Assembly (NCBI RefSeq): GCF_002091755.1 | Contig: NZ_BDAI01000003.1 | Span: 372,001-436,000, forward strand | Source of the DNA: Pseudomonas nitroreducens NBRC 12694 | Lineage (GTDB): Bacteria; Pseudomonadota; Gammaproteobacteria; Pseudomonadales; Pseudomonadaceae | DNA: 64,000 bases | Reading direction: 5' to 3' | Shown: positions 28,468 to 38,588 of the stretch, one piece after another | Layout of the letters: every line of letters starts with the position of its first letter | How positions within the stretch are numbered: position 1 is the stretch's first letter | Translations under genes and position numbers: made by a program | The notes under the pieces: model-generated | Database searches by the model: none | Seen by the model: only the letters and a program-made list of their open reading frames with translations | What the model was told of the DNA's origin: nothing

Positions 28468-29481
28468 ATGATCGAGGATGTGTCCTTCAGCGTGCCGGGT
28501 GACTCCGGTGCGGAGCTGCGCGTTCTGGCGTGGCGTATCGACGGCGGCAAGCCGGGGCCGCGGGTACACCTGCAGGCCGGCGTGCACGCCGATGAAATCG
28601 CCGGTATGCTGGTGCTCCACGAACTGCTGCCGCGCCTGCGCGAGGCCGTCGAACGTGGCGCGCTCAATGGCAGCGTGACGCTGGTGCCGCAGGCCAATCC
28701 CATCGGCATCGGGCAGTTCCGCCAGGGGCGGATTCTCGGCCGCAACCACGATGCCACGTCGCGCAATTTCAACCGTGGCTTCATCGCCTCGGTAGCGGCC
28801 AGCGGGACCCTGGACAACCTCACGCTGTGGCAGAAGCGCCTGGCCGAACTGGCCGCGCCGGCGGACATCGTCCTCGACCTGCACACCGACGACGAGGCGC
28901 TGCAGTATGTCTACGTCCACGAATGCTTCTGGCCGGCCGCGCAGGACCTCGCCGCGGCGCTGCGCGCGGAATTGGCGATTGTCTGGGAAGGCTATGGCGA
29001 CGGCGCGTTCGAGGAAGTGGTGATCGCCCCATGGCTGGCCGAACAGCGCTTTACGGAGCGCCTGGTGGCCACTGTCGAATTGCGCGGCCAGGGCGACGTC
29101 AGCGACGCGCTGGCGCAGCAGGATGCCGAGGGACTCTACCGTTTCCTCGGCGCCCGTGGCGTGGTCACCGACGCCGGGCCACTGCCGGAGTGGAAGGGCG
29201 TCGCTACGCCCATGGGCTTCATGGAAACGGTGTTCGCGCCTGCAGCCGGCGTGCTGGTGTTCGAGCGAGAACTGGGCGAATACCTCGAGGCGGGTGAGCG
29301 CTTCGCGCGCATCGTTTCGCGTCCGGGTGACCCTGATAGCGAACACATCCTGCGCGCGCCGCAGAGTGGCTTGTTCGCCACCCGTTACCGTGACCGGCTG
29401 ATTCCCCAGGGCGCCATCGCGGGCAAGTTCACCGGTACGGCGCCTTCGAGTACCTGGAGCTCCGGCGCGCTCGATCCGTAA
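28468..29481 (+). CDS. Succinylglutamate desuccinylase / aspartoacylase family zinc deacylase
   Basis: Predicted zinc carboxypeptidase-like hydrolase of 337 aa (AstE/AspA family), which removes acyl groups from N-acyl amino acids. The zinc motif HADEIAG (GVHADEIAGMLVLHELL) and the later LDLHTDDE segment are visible. The start at 28468 is preceded by GAGGAGA with 7-base spacing; the longer frame from 28438 is less likely. The C-terminal beta-rich domain contains an APAAGVLVFERELGEYLEAG lipoyl/biotinyl-like fold typical of the family. Divergent from the TetR-type gene. I infer a role in catabolism of an acylated amino acid imported by the neighbouring transporter. Confidence 0.85.
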   Translation: MIEDVSFSVPGDSGAELRVLAWRIDGGKPGPRVHLQAGVHADEIAGMLVLHELLPRLREAVERGALNGSVTLVPQANPIGIGQFRQGRILGRNHDATSRNFNRGFIASVAASGTLDNLTLWQKRLAELAAPADIVLDLHTDDEALQYVYVHECFWPAAQDLAAALRAELAIVWEGYGDGAFEEVVIAPWLAEQRFTERLVATVELRGQGDVSDALAQQDAEGLYRFLGARGVVTDAGPLPEWKGVATPMGFMETVFAPAAGVLVFERELGEYLEAGERFARIVSRPGDPDSEHILRAPQSGLFATRYRDRLIPQGAIAGKFTGTAPSSTWSSGALDP

Positions 29482-29501
29482 TCGGCTTCTGTACGGGGCA
29501 T

Positions 29502-29623
29502 CCCTCACCCCAACCCTCTCCCAGAGGGAGAGGGGGCAGATTGTGCGGGCTGACGCTGTGGTTTCATCCTGCACCGAACGGTCCCCTCTCCCGCTTGCGG
29601 GAGAGGGCTAGGGTGAGGGGCTC
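29502..29623. repeat. CCCTCTCCC-type inverted repeat
   Basis: A left arm (CCCTCACCCCAACCCTCTCC, 29504) and a right arm (GGGAGAGGGCTAGGGTGAGG) form a long imperfect hairpin with an inner pair of CTCTCCC/GGGAGAG stems. This is the dispersed 'CCCTCTCCC' palindrome common in gammaproteobacterial and Pseudomonas intergenic DNA. It lies between the deacylase gene and prfC. Confidence 0.75.
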
Positions 29624-29663
29624 TTACCCGCGCATCTCGACTCAAAAGCAAACAAGGAAGAAC

Positions 29664-29692
29664 AAAAAACGCCCGCACAAGGCGGGCGTTTT
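29664..29692. terminator. prfC: Rho-independent terminator, prfC side
   Basis: Stem ACGCCCGC/GCGGGCGT flanked by A-rich and T-rich tracts on both sides, so it can work in both directions. It lies 16 bp beyond the prfC stop. Confidence 0.85.
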
Positions 29693-29707
29693 CGAACAGC
29701 GGCGAAC

Positions 29708-31291
<1,584 letters not shown>

Positions 31292-31406
31292 GGATGGATG
31301 CCTGGTCGATTCGGTGAAGACGGGCAGCGAGCGGCCCGAAAAACGCGGGATTATAGCCTGAATCGAGGCGTCGCCGGCAGACCCGGCGACGCAAGGCTCG
31401 GGGCTG

Positions 31407-32678
31407 TCAGTGGTCGCTGTCGGCGACCGGCTCGGCGCCCTTGTAGATGCGCCGCACCAGCGGGCCGATGGACAGGCCCTGGAGCAGGATCGACACCAGC
31501 ACCACCACGTAGGTCAGGCTGAGGATCAGGTCGCGCTGCTCGCCCAGCGGCAGGGACAGCGCCAGGGCCACCGAGACGCCGCCGCGCAGGCCGCCCCAGA
31601 CGAGGATGCGGATGGTCCCGGCGGGCACCTGGCGGCGGCCGTTCTCGGTCTGGCGCAGCACGACGATGGCCGGGGCCACGGTGAGCAGGCGCGAGACCAG
31701 CACCGCGCCACCCAGGGTGAACGCCGCCACCACGTGCAGCCAGTTGAACGGCAGCAGGAGCAGCTCCAGGCCGATCAGGGCGAACAGCAGGGCGTTGAGG
31801 ATCTCGTCGATCAGCTCCCAGAACTTGTCGATGTAGCGCCGCGTTTCGTCGGACATGGCGTAGTGGCGCGCCTGGTTGCCGATGATCAGGCCGGCCACCA
31901 CCATGGCGATGGGCGCCGACACGTGCAGCCGCGCCGCCAACGCCGCGCCACCGATCACCAGGGCCAGGGTCAGCATGACTTCCACCTGGTACTGGTCGAT
32001 GCCGCGCATCATCAGGAACACCCCGTAGCCCAGCGCCGCGCCGAACAGGATGCCGCCGATGGCTTCCTGCACGAACAGCCAGGCAATCGTCGAGGCGGTG
32101 GGCGTTTCGCCGGCCAGGAGGATGCCCAGCAGGATGGTGAAGACCACCACGGCGGTGCCGTCGTTGAACAGCGACTCGCCGACGATGGTGGTGGCCAGCG
32201 GCTTGGGCGCGCCGGCGGACTTGAGGATGCCCAGCACCGCGATGGGGTCGGTGGGCGAGATCAGCGCGCCGAACAGCAGGCAGTAGATGAAGTCCACGTG
32301 CCAGCCGAAGAGGGCGAAGGTGTAGTAGGCCAGGTAGCCGATCACCGTGGTGGCGATCAGCACGCCGAAGGTGGCCAGCAGGCCGATGGGCCACTTGTAG
32401 TTGCGCAGGTCGGCGAGGTTCACGTGTAGCGCACCGGCGAACAGCAGGGCGGGCAGGAACCAGGTCATCAGCACGTCGGAGAAGTCGATGCGGCTGATGA
32501 TCTGCTGCATCTCGACTTCCAGCACCGGGTAGCCCAGCAGCGACATGCCCTGGGCGATGAAGGAAAAGATCAGCGCGGTGGCCATGACGCCGATGGTTGG
32601 CGGCAGGCGGATGAAGCGGTAGTTGACGTAGGTGAGCAGGGTGGTCAGCGCGATGAACGCCGCGGCCAGATCAAGCAT
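31407..32678 (-). CDS. nhaP: Na+/H+ antiporter NhaP
   Basis: Monovalent cation:proton antiporter (CPA1) of 423 aa with about 12 transmembrane helices. Characteristic segments include [40 protein letters not shown] (the ND-type ion-binding motif) and [17 protein letters not shown]. It exchanges Na+ or K+ for H+ and supports pH and salt homeostasis. Its position beside an opuC-type operon matches PA3887-PA3891 of PAO1, which is the basis of the name. Confidence 0.92.
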   Translation of the reverse strand: MLDLAAAFIALTTLLTYVNYRFIRLPPTIGVMATALIFSFIAQGMSLLGYPVLEVEMQQIISRIDFSDVLMTWFLPALLFAGALHVNLADLRNYKWPIGLLATFGVLIATTVIGYLAYYTFALFGWHVDFIYCLLFGALISPTDPIAVLGILKSAGAPKPLATTIVGESLFNDGTAVVVFTILLGILLAGETPTASTIAWLFVQEAIGGILFGAALGYGVFLMMRGIDQYQVEVMLTLALVIGGAALAARLHVSAPIAMVVAGLIIGNQARHYAMSDETRRYIDKFWELIDEILNALLFALIGLELLLLPFNWLHVVAAFTLGGAVLVSRLLTVAPAIVVLRQTENGRRQVPAGTIRILVWGGLRGGVSVALALSLPLGEQRDLILSLTYVVVLVSILLQGLSIGPLVRRIYKGAEPVADSDH

Positions 32679-33126
32679 GGCGATGGATCTCCGTGGTAGG
32701 CAAGAACGCCGGCCCCGAGTGACCTATCCATGGGTCGGGGGCACGCGAAAGGATCCCGATGATAACCGCTGGGCGAAGTCGCGTACGTTTTCACCGGGCG
32801 CATCCGCCGTTGGGCAAGCGGCGGGGGCCGATGGTTCAGCCGGATCGGAAGTTTTTTCGAAAGTTTTTTTGTCCGCCACAGCCCCCGGACCATGGGGGCT
32901 GAAGCCGAATGCGCGGCCGCGCGATGGCACAAGGATGGCAATTTTATTGAACGTAACGGCGCGCACGGGGGTCCACCGCTTCGCGACGACAATCCGTAGG
33001 CGCTTTCGCAAGTACTTGATTCTCGTCGCGTTTAATCGAGGTCCCAGGTAAGTCTCAGGACGGGATCGAGCGTCACGTGAGCGCGGCGATGCCAGTCGCC
33101 GCGCACCCGAAGGGAGTCCCCCAACC
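32679..33126. other. 448-bp intergenic region between nhaP and the OpuC operon
   Basis: No convincing gene. It contains two close T-tracts (about 32850-32872), a perfect 8-bp hairpin CAGCCCCC/GGGGGCTG (32879-32901), a sigma-54-like element (32925-32940) and a GC-rich stretch leading to the first permease, with GAAGGGAG as its Shine-Dalgarno. It is most likely the divergent promoter region of nhaP and the OpuC operon. Confidence 0.6.
32925..32940 (+). promoter_or_regulatory. Candidate sigma-54 (RpoN) -24/-12 element
   Basis: TGGCACA-AGGA-TGGCA keeps the invariant GG and GC exactly 10 bases apart and matches TGGCACG-N4-TTGCW except for two positions. It lies 187 bp upstream of the OpuC operon in the same direction. 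Nitrogen-linked control of quaternary-amine uptake would make sense, but the long leader and the -12 mismatch leave doubt. Confidence 0.4.
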
Positions 33127-33843
33127 ATGGTGAAGTCCACCACGGGCAAGGCCCTGTTCGGCGTCTGCTTCGCAGTCGTTGTGCTGGCTTTGCTGATCCA
33201 CTGGATCACCCCCGCCACTCTGTGGCAGTACCGCGAAGACCTGCTGTTCTACCTGCAGGCGCACCTGATCCTGGTGTTCGCGTCCATGTTCGCCGCCATT
33301 GTGGTCGGCATCCCCGCCGGCATGCTGCTCAGCCGGCCCGCCCTGCAAGGACAGGCCGAGCGCCTGATGCAGATCTTCAACGTCGGCAACACCATCCCGC
33401 CACTGGCCGTGCTGGCCATCGCCCTGGCGATCGTCGGGATCGGCAACGGCCCGGCGATCCTCGCGCTGTTCCTCGCCTCGCTGCTGCCCATCGTGCGCAA
33501 TACCTACGAGGGCCTGCGCGCCGTGCCGGCGTCGCTCAAGGAAGCGGCCACCGGCATCGGCATGACGCCGCGCCAGGTGCTACTGCGCGTCGAACTGCCC
33601 AATGCGGTGCCGCTGATCATGGGCGGTGTGCGCATTGCACTGGCGCTCAACGTCGGCTCCGCCCCGCTGGCGTTCCTGATCGGCGCCAACAGCCTGGGTA
33701 GCCTGATCTTCCCCGGCATCGCCCTGGACGACCAGTCCAAGCTGCTGCTCGGCGCCGTGTGCACTGCGCTGCTGGCGCTGGTGCTCGATGGCCTGGTGGT
33801 GCTGTTCAGCCGCGGCTTCCTGGAACGGGGGCTGGCGAAATGA
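33127..33843 (+). CDS. opuCD: Quaternary-amine ABC transporter permease (OpuCD type)
   Basis: Inner-membrane permease of 238 aa of the OpuB/OpuC (choline, betaine, carnitine) importer family, with about six helices. The ABC-interaction loop reads EAATGIGMTPRQVLLRVELP. The conserved family stretch NVGNTIPPLAVLAIALAIVG is present. GAAGGGAG precedes the ATG. First gene of a four-gene operon permease-binding protein-permease-ATPase; order and position beside nhaP match PA3888-PA3891. Confidence 0.93.
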   Translation: MVKSTTGKALFGVCFAVVVLALLIHWITPATLWQYREDLLFYLQAHLILVFASMFAAIVVGIPAGMLLSRPALQGQAERLMQIFNVGNTIPPLAVLAIALAIVGIGNGPAILALFLASLLPIVRNTYEGLRAVPASLKEAATGIGMTPRQVLLRVELPNAVPLIMGGVRIALALNVGSAPLAFLIGANSLGSLIFPGIALDDQSKLLLGAVCTALLALVLDGLVVLFSRGFLERGLAK

Positions 33844-33869
33844 ACGGGAGTTGTTTGAAAGGAACCCGC

Positions 33870-34811
33870 ATGACACGACGTCTGCTCGGCGCGCTGGGCC
33901 TTGTGCTCGCCGCCACAACCGGTCTCGCCCAGGCGGCCGATGTGATCCGCATCGGCGGCAAGCCGTTCACCGAGCAGCGCCTGCTCACCGCTATCACCGC
34001 GCAGTACCTGCAAAGCAAGGGCTACGAGGTGAAGGTCACCAACGGCCTGGGCAGCACCCTGGCGCGCAGCGCGCAGCAGAGCGGTCAGCTGGACCTGGTC
34101 TGGGAATACACCGGCTCGTCGCTGATCGTCTACAACAAGGTCAAGGACAAGCTGGACGCCGAGCAATCGCTGGCCAAGGTCCGCGAACTGGACGGCAAGA
34201 AGGGGCTGGTCTGGCCCACGCCCGCGCCGTTCAACAACACCTATGCGCTGGCGATGCCCGAGGAGCAGGCCGAACAGCTCGGCGTGCGCACCCTCAGTGA
34301 TCTCGCCCGGGTGATGAAGGAGCAGGGCGACAAGCAGACCCACCTGTTCGCCATGGACCCGGAGTTCGCCGGCCGCCCGGATGGCCTCGCGCCGATGAGC
34401 GAGCTGTATGGCTTCCATTTCACCCGCGACGACGTGCGGCAGATGGATGCGGGCCTGGTGTACACGGCGCTGAAGAATCGCCAGGTATTCGTCGGCCTCG
34501 TCTATACCACCGATGGCCGTCTGAAGGACTTCAAGCTGCGCGTGCTGCAGGATGACAAGCAGTTCTTCCCGTTCTACAACGCCGCGCCGGTGATGCGTGC
34601 CGATCTGCTGCAGAAGCATCCAGAGCTGAAGACGCTGTTCGATCCCATCGCCAGGCTACTCGACGACAAGACCATGCAGGCGCTCAACGCCCAGGTCGAT
34701 ATCCAGCAGGAGCCGGTGCAGCGCGTCGCGCAGCAGTTCCTGCGCGAGCACGATCTGCTGGGCGACAAGGCTCAACCTGAACAGGACCAGCCCACAAAGG
34801 AGGAGAACTGA
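33870..34811 (+). CDS. opuCC: Quaternary-amine ABC transporter substrate-binding protein (OpuCC type)
   Basis: Periplasmic binding protein of 313 aa (OpuAC-like family) for a quaternary ammonium compound. The signal peptide ends near residue 23 (ATTGLAQA-AD). The mature protein starts DVIRIGGKPFTEQRLLTAI and contains the DLVWEYTGSS motif of choline/glycine-betaine binders. I chose the ATG at 33870, preceded by AAAGGAA; an in-frame ATG at 33840 would spoil the signal peptide. The C-terminus is a short polar tail. Exact ligand not determinable. Confidence 0.92.
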   Translation: MTRRLLGALGLVLAATTGLAQAADVIRIGGKPFTEQRLLTAITAQYLQSKGYEVKVTNGLGSTLARSAQQSGQLDLVWEYTGSSLIVYNKVKDKLDAEQSLAKVRELDGKKGLVWPTPAPFNNTYALAMPEEQAEQLGVRTLSDLARVMKEQGDKQTHLFAMDPEFAGRPDGLAPMSELYGFHFTRDDVRQMDAGLVYTALKNRQVFVGLVYTTDGRLKDFKLRVLQDDKQFFPFYNAAPVMRADLLQKHPELKTLFDPIARLLDDKTMQALNAQVDIQQEPVQRVAQQFLREHDLLGDKAQPEQDQPTKEEN

Positions 34812-34812
34812 C

Positions 34813-35478
34813 ATGGACTTCATGACCGTGATTTCCCGCCTCGACTGGGTGCAGGTCGGCCAGCTGACGCTGCAGCACCTGATGCTGGTGTCCATCGCCG
34901 TGGGCCTGGCCATCGTCGTCGGCGTGCCGCTGGGCGTGCTGATGACGCGCTTCAAGTGGCTCGCCGGGCCGCTGCAGGGCGCCGCCACCGTGGTGCTGAC
35001 CATCCCGTCCATCGCGCTGTTCGGCCTGATGCTGCCGCTCTACTCGAAGATCGGCCAGGGCCTCGGCCCGCTGCCGGCGATCACCGCGGTGTTCCTCTAT
35101 TCGCTGCTGCCGATCCTGCGCAACACCTACCTGGCGCTGACCAACGTCGAGCCCGGCATCCGCGAAGCCGGCAAGGGCATCGGCATGACCTTCTGGCAGC
35201 GCCTGCGCATGGTCGACATCCCCATCGCCGTGCCGGTGATCCTCGCCGGCGTGCGCACCGCCGTGGTGATGAACATCGGCGTGATGACCATCGCCGCGGT
35301 GATCGGCGCCGGCGGCCTGGGTGTGCTCATCCTCAATTCCATCAGCCAATCCAACATGCCCATGCTGGTGGTCGGCGCGGTCCTGGTGAGCCTGCTCGCC
35401 ATCGCTGCCGACCTGCTGCTGCAGTGGTTGCAGCGTGCGCTCACCCCGAAGGGCCTGCGCCCGCAGACAGGAGACTGA
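34813..35478 (+). CDS. opuCB: Quaternary-amine ABC transporter permease (OpuCB type)
   Basis: Second permease subunit, 221 aa, about five to six helices. EAA loop: EAGKGIGMTFWQRLRMVDIP. Contains the family motif VLTIPSIALFGLMLPLYSKI. GGAGGAG overlaps the end of the binding-protein gene, whose stop is one base before this ATG, so the genes are translationally coupled. Confidence 0.93.
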   Translation: MDFMTVISRLDWVQVGQLTLQHLMLVSIAVGLAIVVGVPLGVLMTRFKWLAGPLQGAATVVLTIPSIALFGLMLPLYSKIGQGLGPLPAITAVFLYSLLPILRNTYLALTNVEPGIREAGKGIGMTFWQRLRMVDIPIAVPVILAGVRTAVVMNIGVMTIAAVIGAGGLGVLILNSISQSNMPMLVVGAVLVSLLAIAADLLLQWLQRALTPKGLRPQTGD

Positions 35479-35480
35479 AC

Positions 35481-36647
35481 ATGATCGAACTCGACCAACT
35501 GACCAAGACCTTCACCCTCAAGGACGGCAAGGAATTCCGCGCCGTCGACAAGGTCAGCCTGACCGTGGACAAGGGCGAGATCTGCGTGTTCCTCGGCCCC
35601 TCCGGCTGCGGCAAGACCACCACGCTGAAGATGATCAACCGCATCATCCAGCCCACCTCCGGGCGCGTGCTGATCGACGGCCAGGACACCGCCGAACTGG
35701 ACGAGGTGACCCTGCGCCGGCGCATCGGCTACGTGATCCAGCAGATCGGCCTGTTCCCCAACATGACCATCGAGGAAAACATCATGGTCGTGCCGCGCCT
35801 GCTGGGCTGGGACAAACAGAAGTGCAAGGACAAGGCGCGCGAGCTGATGGCCATGGTCAAGCTCGAACCCAGGCAGTACCTGTCGCGCTATCCGCGCGAG
35901 CTGTCCGGCGGGCAGCAACAGCGCATCGGGGTGATCCGCGCGCTGGCGGCGGATGCGCCGCTGCTGCTGATGGACGAGCCCTTCGGCGCGGTGGACCCGA
36001 TCAACCGCGAGTCGATCCAGAACGAGTTCTTCGAGCTGCAGCGCAAGCTGGGCATGACCGTGATCATGGTCAGCCACGACATCGACGAAGCGATCAAACT
36101 GGGCGACAAGGTGGCGGTGTTCAAGAGCGGCCGCCTGCTCCAGTTCGACCACCCGGACACGCTGCTGGCGCACCCGGCGGACGAATTCGTCAGTGCCTTC
36201 ACCGGCCAGGACAGCACGCTCAAGCGCCTGCTGCTGGTGCGCGCCGAGGATGCCGCCGACAGCAGTATCGTCACCGCCAACCCGCAGACCACAGTGGCTG
36301 AAGCGCTGGAGAAAATGGAGGAGGACGACCGCCGCTACCTGGTGGTGGTCGATGCCAACGGCAAGGGCCTGGGCTACGTGCGCCGCAAGGACATGCGCCG
36401 CAAGGACGGTGTGTGCAGCGACTTCCTCAACGAATTCCGCGTGACCGCCAGCCATGACGAACACCTGCGCATCCTCTTGTCGCGCATGTACGAGTTCAAC
36501 AGCTCGTGGTTGCCGGTGCTCGATGCGGACGGGCAGTTCCTCGGCGAGGTGACGCAGGAGTCCATCGCGGACTACCTGAGCTCCGGACGCTCGCGGGGGC
36601 GCAAGACCAATATCGTGTCGCCGGCTGAAGTCGCCCAGGCATCGTAG
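35481..36647 (+). CDS. opuCA: Quaternary-amine ABC transporter ATPase with CBS domains (OpuCA type)
   Basis: Cytoplasmic ATPase of 388 aa. The ABC domain (about 1-240) shows Walker A GPSGCGKTT, signature LSGGQQQR, Walker B LLLMDEP and the H-loop SHD. Two CBS motifs follow (about 255-375: VTANPQTTVAEALEKM and VTASHDEHLRILLSRMYEFN), which in OpuA sense ionic strength or nucleotides to gate uptake during osmotic stress. The frame is open upstream, but the ATG at 35481 follows CAGGAGA and lies 2 bp after the permease stop. Last gene of the operon. Confidence 0.95.
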   Translation: MIELDQLTKTFTLKDGKEFRAVDKVSLTVDKGEICVFLGPSGCGKTTTLKMINRIIQPTSGRVLIDGQDTAELDEVTLRRRIGYVIQQIGLFPNMTIEENIMVVPRLLGWDKQKCKDKARELMAMVKLEPRQYLSRYPRELSGGQQQRIGVIRALAADAPLLLMDEPFGAVDPINRESIQNEFFELQRKLGMTVIMVSHDIDEAIKLGDKVAVFKSGRLLQFDHPDTLLAHPADEFVSAFTGQDSTLKRLLLVRAEDAADSSIVTANPQTTVAEALEKMEEDDRRYLVVVDANGKGLGYVRRKDMRRKDGVCSDFLNEFRVTASHDEHLRILLSRMYEFNSSWLPVLDADGQFLGEVTQESIADYLSSGRSRGRKTNIVSPAEVAQAS

Positions 36648-36658
36648 GGAGATTACCT

Positions 36659-36682
36659 GTAGGAGCGACCTTGCTCGCGAAT
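36659..36682. repeat. Single REP element
   Basis: TGTAGGAGCGACCTTGCTCG with the following CGAA is one unpaired REP of the same family, 11 bp after the OpuCA stop. Confidence 0.8.
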
Positions 36683-36701
36683 AGCCGTGGTGCGTACGGT
36701 T

Positions 36702-36755
36702 TCCCTCTCCCTAACTCTCTCCCTGAAGGGAGAGGGCGGGGGAGAGGGAGAGGGA
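36702..36755. repeat. CCCTCTCCC-type inverted repeat
   Basis: Nested inverted repeats of CCCTCTCCC and GGGAGAGGG with a GAA-type loop near 36725. Same family as the element at 29502-29623. It may also terminate the OpuC operon. Confidence 0.7.
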
Positions 36756-37208
36756 GCGCCCAGCCCCGATTCTCCCCGTTCAACCTCTACCAAATCCCAC
36801 CCGCACCACCCATCCCGAACAGCTGAACTCCCCCCTCTGTCACCGGTCGTTAACTCAGTAGGCCGATGATGCTGAAACCCGTCGAAAGCCCCGTTCTGTG
36901 CGGTATTCCGTGCATTTTGTTGAGTATCCAAAACAGTCAACCGGTAGTGCGACAAAGGGATGTAAAAAAGCGGCAATTCAGGGTTGAACTCACGAACTTC
37001 AGGTCCTAAAGTTCGCGCCCGAACGTCCATGCTGGAAACGATCCATCCGGCTCAAGTACTGACGACGAGAGATAGCCGGTGCCTTGCCCCGGTATCGGTA
37101 ATGCTCGGCGACATGCCTTGGGAAGTAGGCGAACCAAAGTGGGGAAACGGATTCGACGTTCAGCTTCACCCCTACGAATAACCTGTTCTGCCATTTGGAG
37201 TCCCAACC
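36756..37208 (+). other. Long leader region upstream of speC
   Basis: About 450 bp with no clear gene. It contains a perfect 7-bp inverted repeat with a 9-base loop (36993-37015), and a small open frame from ATG 37029 (or ATG 37101) to 37181, ending 27 bases before speC. The inner start would give a 26-residue peptide beginning MLGDMPWEVGEPKWG. Neither start has a good Shine-Dalgarno, so a leader peptide is only a possibility. Confidence 0.4.
36993..37015. promoter_or_regulatory. Inverted repeat in the speC leader
   Basis: CGAACTT and AAGTTCG flank a 9-base loop. Could be an operator or an RNA hairpin controlling speC; nothing in the sequence decides between these. Confidence 0.45.
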
Positions 37209-38372
37209 ATGTCCATCAAGGTCGAGGATTACTTCGCCCCCGACACCTTCCAGCGCATGAAGGCGTTTGCCGACAAGCAGGAAACCCCCTTCGTCGTCAT
37301 CGACAAGCAGACCATCGCCGATGCCTACGACCAGCTGACCGACTGCTTCCCGTTCGCCAAGATCTACTACGCGGTGAAGGCCAACCCCGCCACCGAGATC
37401 ACCGAGTTGCTGCGCGACAAGGGCTCGAACTTCGACATCGCCTCCATCTATGAGCTGGACAAGGTGATGAAGACCGGTGTGCGCGCCGAGCAGATCAGCT
37501 ACGGCAACACCATCAAGAAAGCCCGCGACATCCGTTACTTCTACGAGAAGGGCGTGCGCCTGTTCGCCACCGACTCCGAGGCCGACCTGCGCAACATCGC
37601 CAAGGCTGCGCCGGGCTCCAAGGTCTACGTACGCATCCTCACCGAAGGCTCCACCTCCGCCGACTGGCCGCTGTCGCGCAAGTTCGGCTGCCAGTCCGAC
37701 ATGGCCATGGACCTGCTGGTACTGGCCCGCGACCTGGGCCTGGTGCCCTACGGCGTGTCCTTCCATGTGGGTTCGCAGCAGCGCGACATCGGCGTGTGGG
37801 ACGCGGCCATCGCCAAGGTCAAGGTCATCTTCGAGCGCCTGAAGGAAGAAGACGGCATCGAGCTGAAGCTGATCAACATGGGCGGCGGCTTCCCGGCCAA
37901 CTACATCGCCAAGACCAACAGCCTGGAAACCTACGCCGAAGAGATCATCCGGTTCCTCAAGGAAGACTTCGGCGACGACCTGCCGGAAATCATCTTGGAG
38001 CCGGGCCGCTCGCTGATCGCCAACGCCGGCATCCTGGTCAGCGAAGTCGTGTTGGTCGCGCGCAAGTCGCGTACCGCCGTGGAGCGCTGGGTGTTCACCG
38101 ACGTGGGCAAGTTCTCCGGCCTGATCGAAACCATGGACGAGTCCATCAAGTTCCCGATCCACGTGGAGAAGAAAGGCGAGCTGGAAGAAGTGGTGATCGC
38201 CGGCCCGACCTGCGACAGCGCGGACATCATGTACGAGCACTACAAGTACGGCCTGCCGTTGAACCTGGCCGCGGGCGACCGCCTGTACTGGCTGTCCACC
38301 GGGGCCTACACCACCAGCTACAGCGCGGTGGAATTCAACGGCTTCCCGCCGCTGAAGGCGTTCTACCTGTAA
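37209..38372 (+). CDS. speC: Ornithine decarboxylase
   Basis: PLP-dependent decarboxylase of 387 aa that converts ornithine to putrescine. It is the alanine-racemase-fold (eukaryotic-like, fold III) type. The PLP lysine is K57 (YYAVKANP), and the catalytic cysteine is C335 (GPTCDSADIMYE); FHVGSQ, MGGGFP and EPGRS phosphate/PLP motifs are present. Substrate choice between ornithine and related basic amino acids cannot be fully fixed from sequence, but the length and similarity to PA4519 support SpeC. TTGGAG precedes the ATG. Followed by a strong terminator. Confidence 0.94.
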   Translation: MSIKVEDYFAPDTFQRMKAFADKQETPFVVIDKQTIADAYDQLTDCFPFAKIYYAVKANPATEITELLRDKGSNFDIASIYELDKVMKTGVRAEQISYGNTIKKARDIRYFYEKGVRLFATDSEADLRNIAKAAPGSKVYVRILTEGSTSADWPLSRKFGCQSDMAMDLLVLARDLGLVPYGVSFHVGSQQRDIGVWDAAIAKVKVIFERLKEEDGIELKLINMGGGFPANYIAKTNSLETYAEEIIRFLKEDFGDDLPEIILEPGRSLIANAGILVSEVVLVARKSRTAVERWVFTDVGKFSGLIETMDESIKFPIHVEKKGELEEVVIAGPTCDSADIMYEHYKYGLPLNLAAGDRLYWLSTGAYTTSYSAVEFNGFPPLKAFYL

Positions 38373-38389
38373 CGCTGAATGCCCCACGA

Positions 38390-38416
38390 AAAGCCCCGCC
38401 GTTGCGGGGCTTTTTC
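38390..38416 (+). terminator. speC: Rho-independent terminator of speC
   Basis: Stem AAAGCCCCGC/GCGGGGCTTT with a 4-base loop and a T-run, 18 bp after the speC stop. Confidence 0.9.
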
Positions 38417-38439
38417 ATTCTGCGGCGCTGAAGCTGTTG

Positions 38440-38526
38440 CGCAGGAGCGGACTTTGTCCGCGAAATCCCGCACCAAGGAGGAAGCCGAAGCGACACACCA
38501 CCCTGTAGGAGCGAGCCTGTGCACTC
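38440..38526. repeat. Degenerate REP sequences
   Basis: Two weak relatives: GCAGGAGCGGACTTTGTCCG near 38441 and CTGTAGGAGCGAGCCTGTGC near 38503. Both lack an intact second arm. They lie between the speC and cptA terminators. Confidence 0.5.
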
Positions 38527-38540
38527 TCGTCGGACGGAAT

Positions 38541-38571
38541 GAAGAACGCCCCGCAATGCGAGGCGTTCTTC
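38541..38571 (-). terminator. cptA: Hairpin after cptA
   Basis: Stem GAAGAACGCC/GGCGTTCTTC, 10 bp, 18 bp beyond the cptA stop. U-tract is weak on the minus strand, so efficiency is uncertain. Confidence 0.65.
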
Positions 38572-38588
38572 ATGGCATCACCGCAGAT

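Noticed and set aside
29502..29623. CCCTCTCCC palindrome as an insertion-sequence remnant
   Set aside because: No transposase, target duplication or terminal repeats; the same palindrome recurs at 36.7 kb as a simple dispersed hairpin.
37079..37453. A basic open frame overlapping the speC start
   Set aside because: GTG start without Shine-Dalgarno and mostly out-of-frame speC coding sequence, so no support as a gene.
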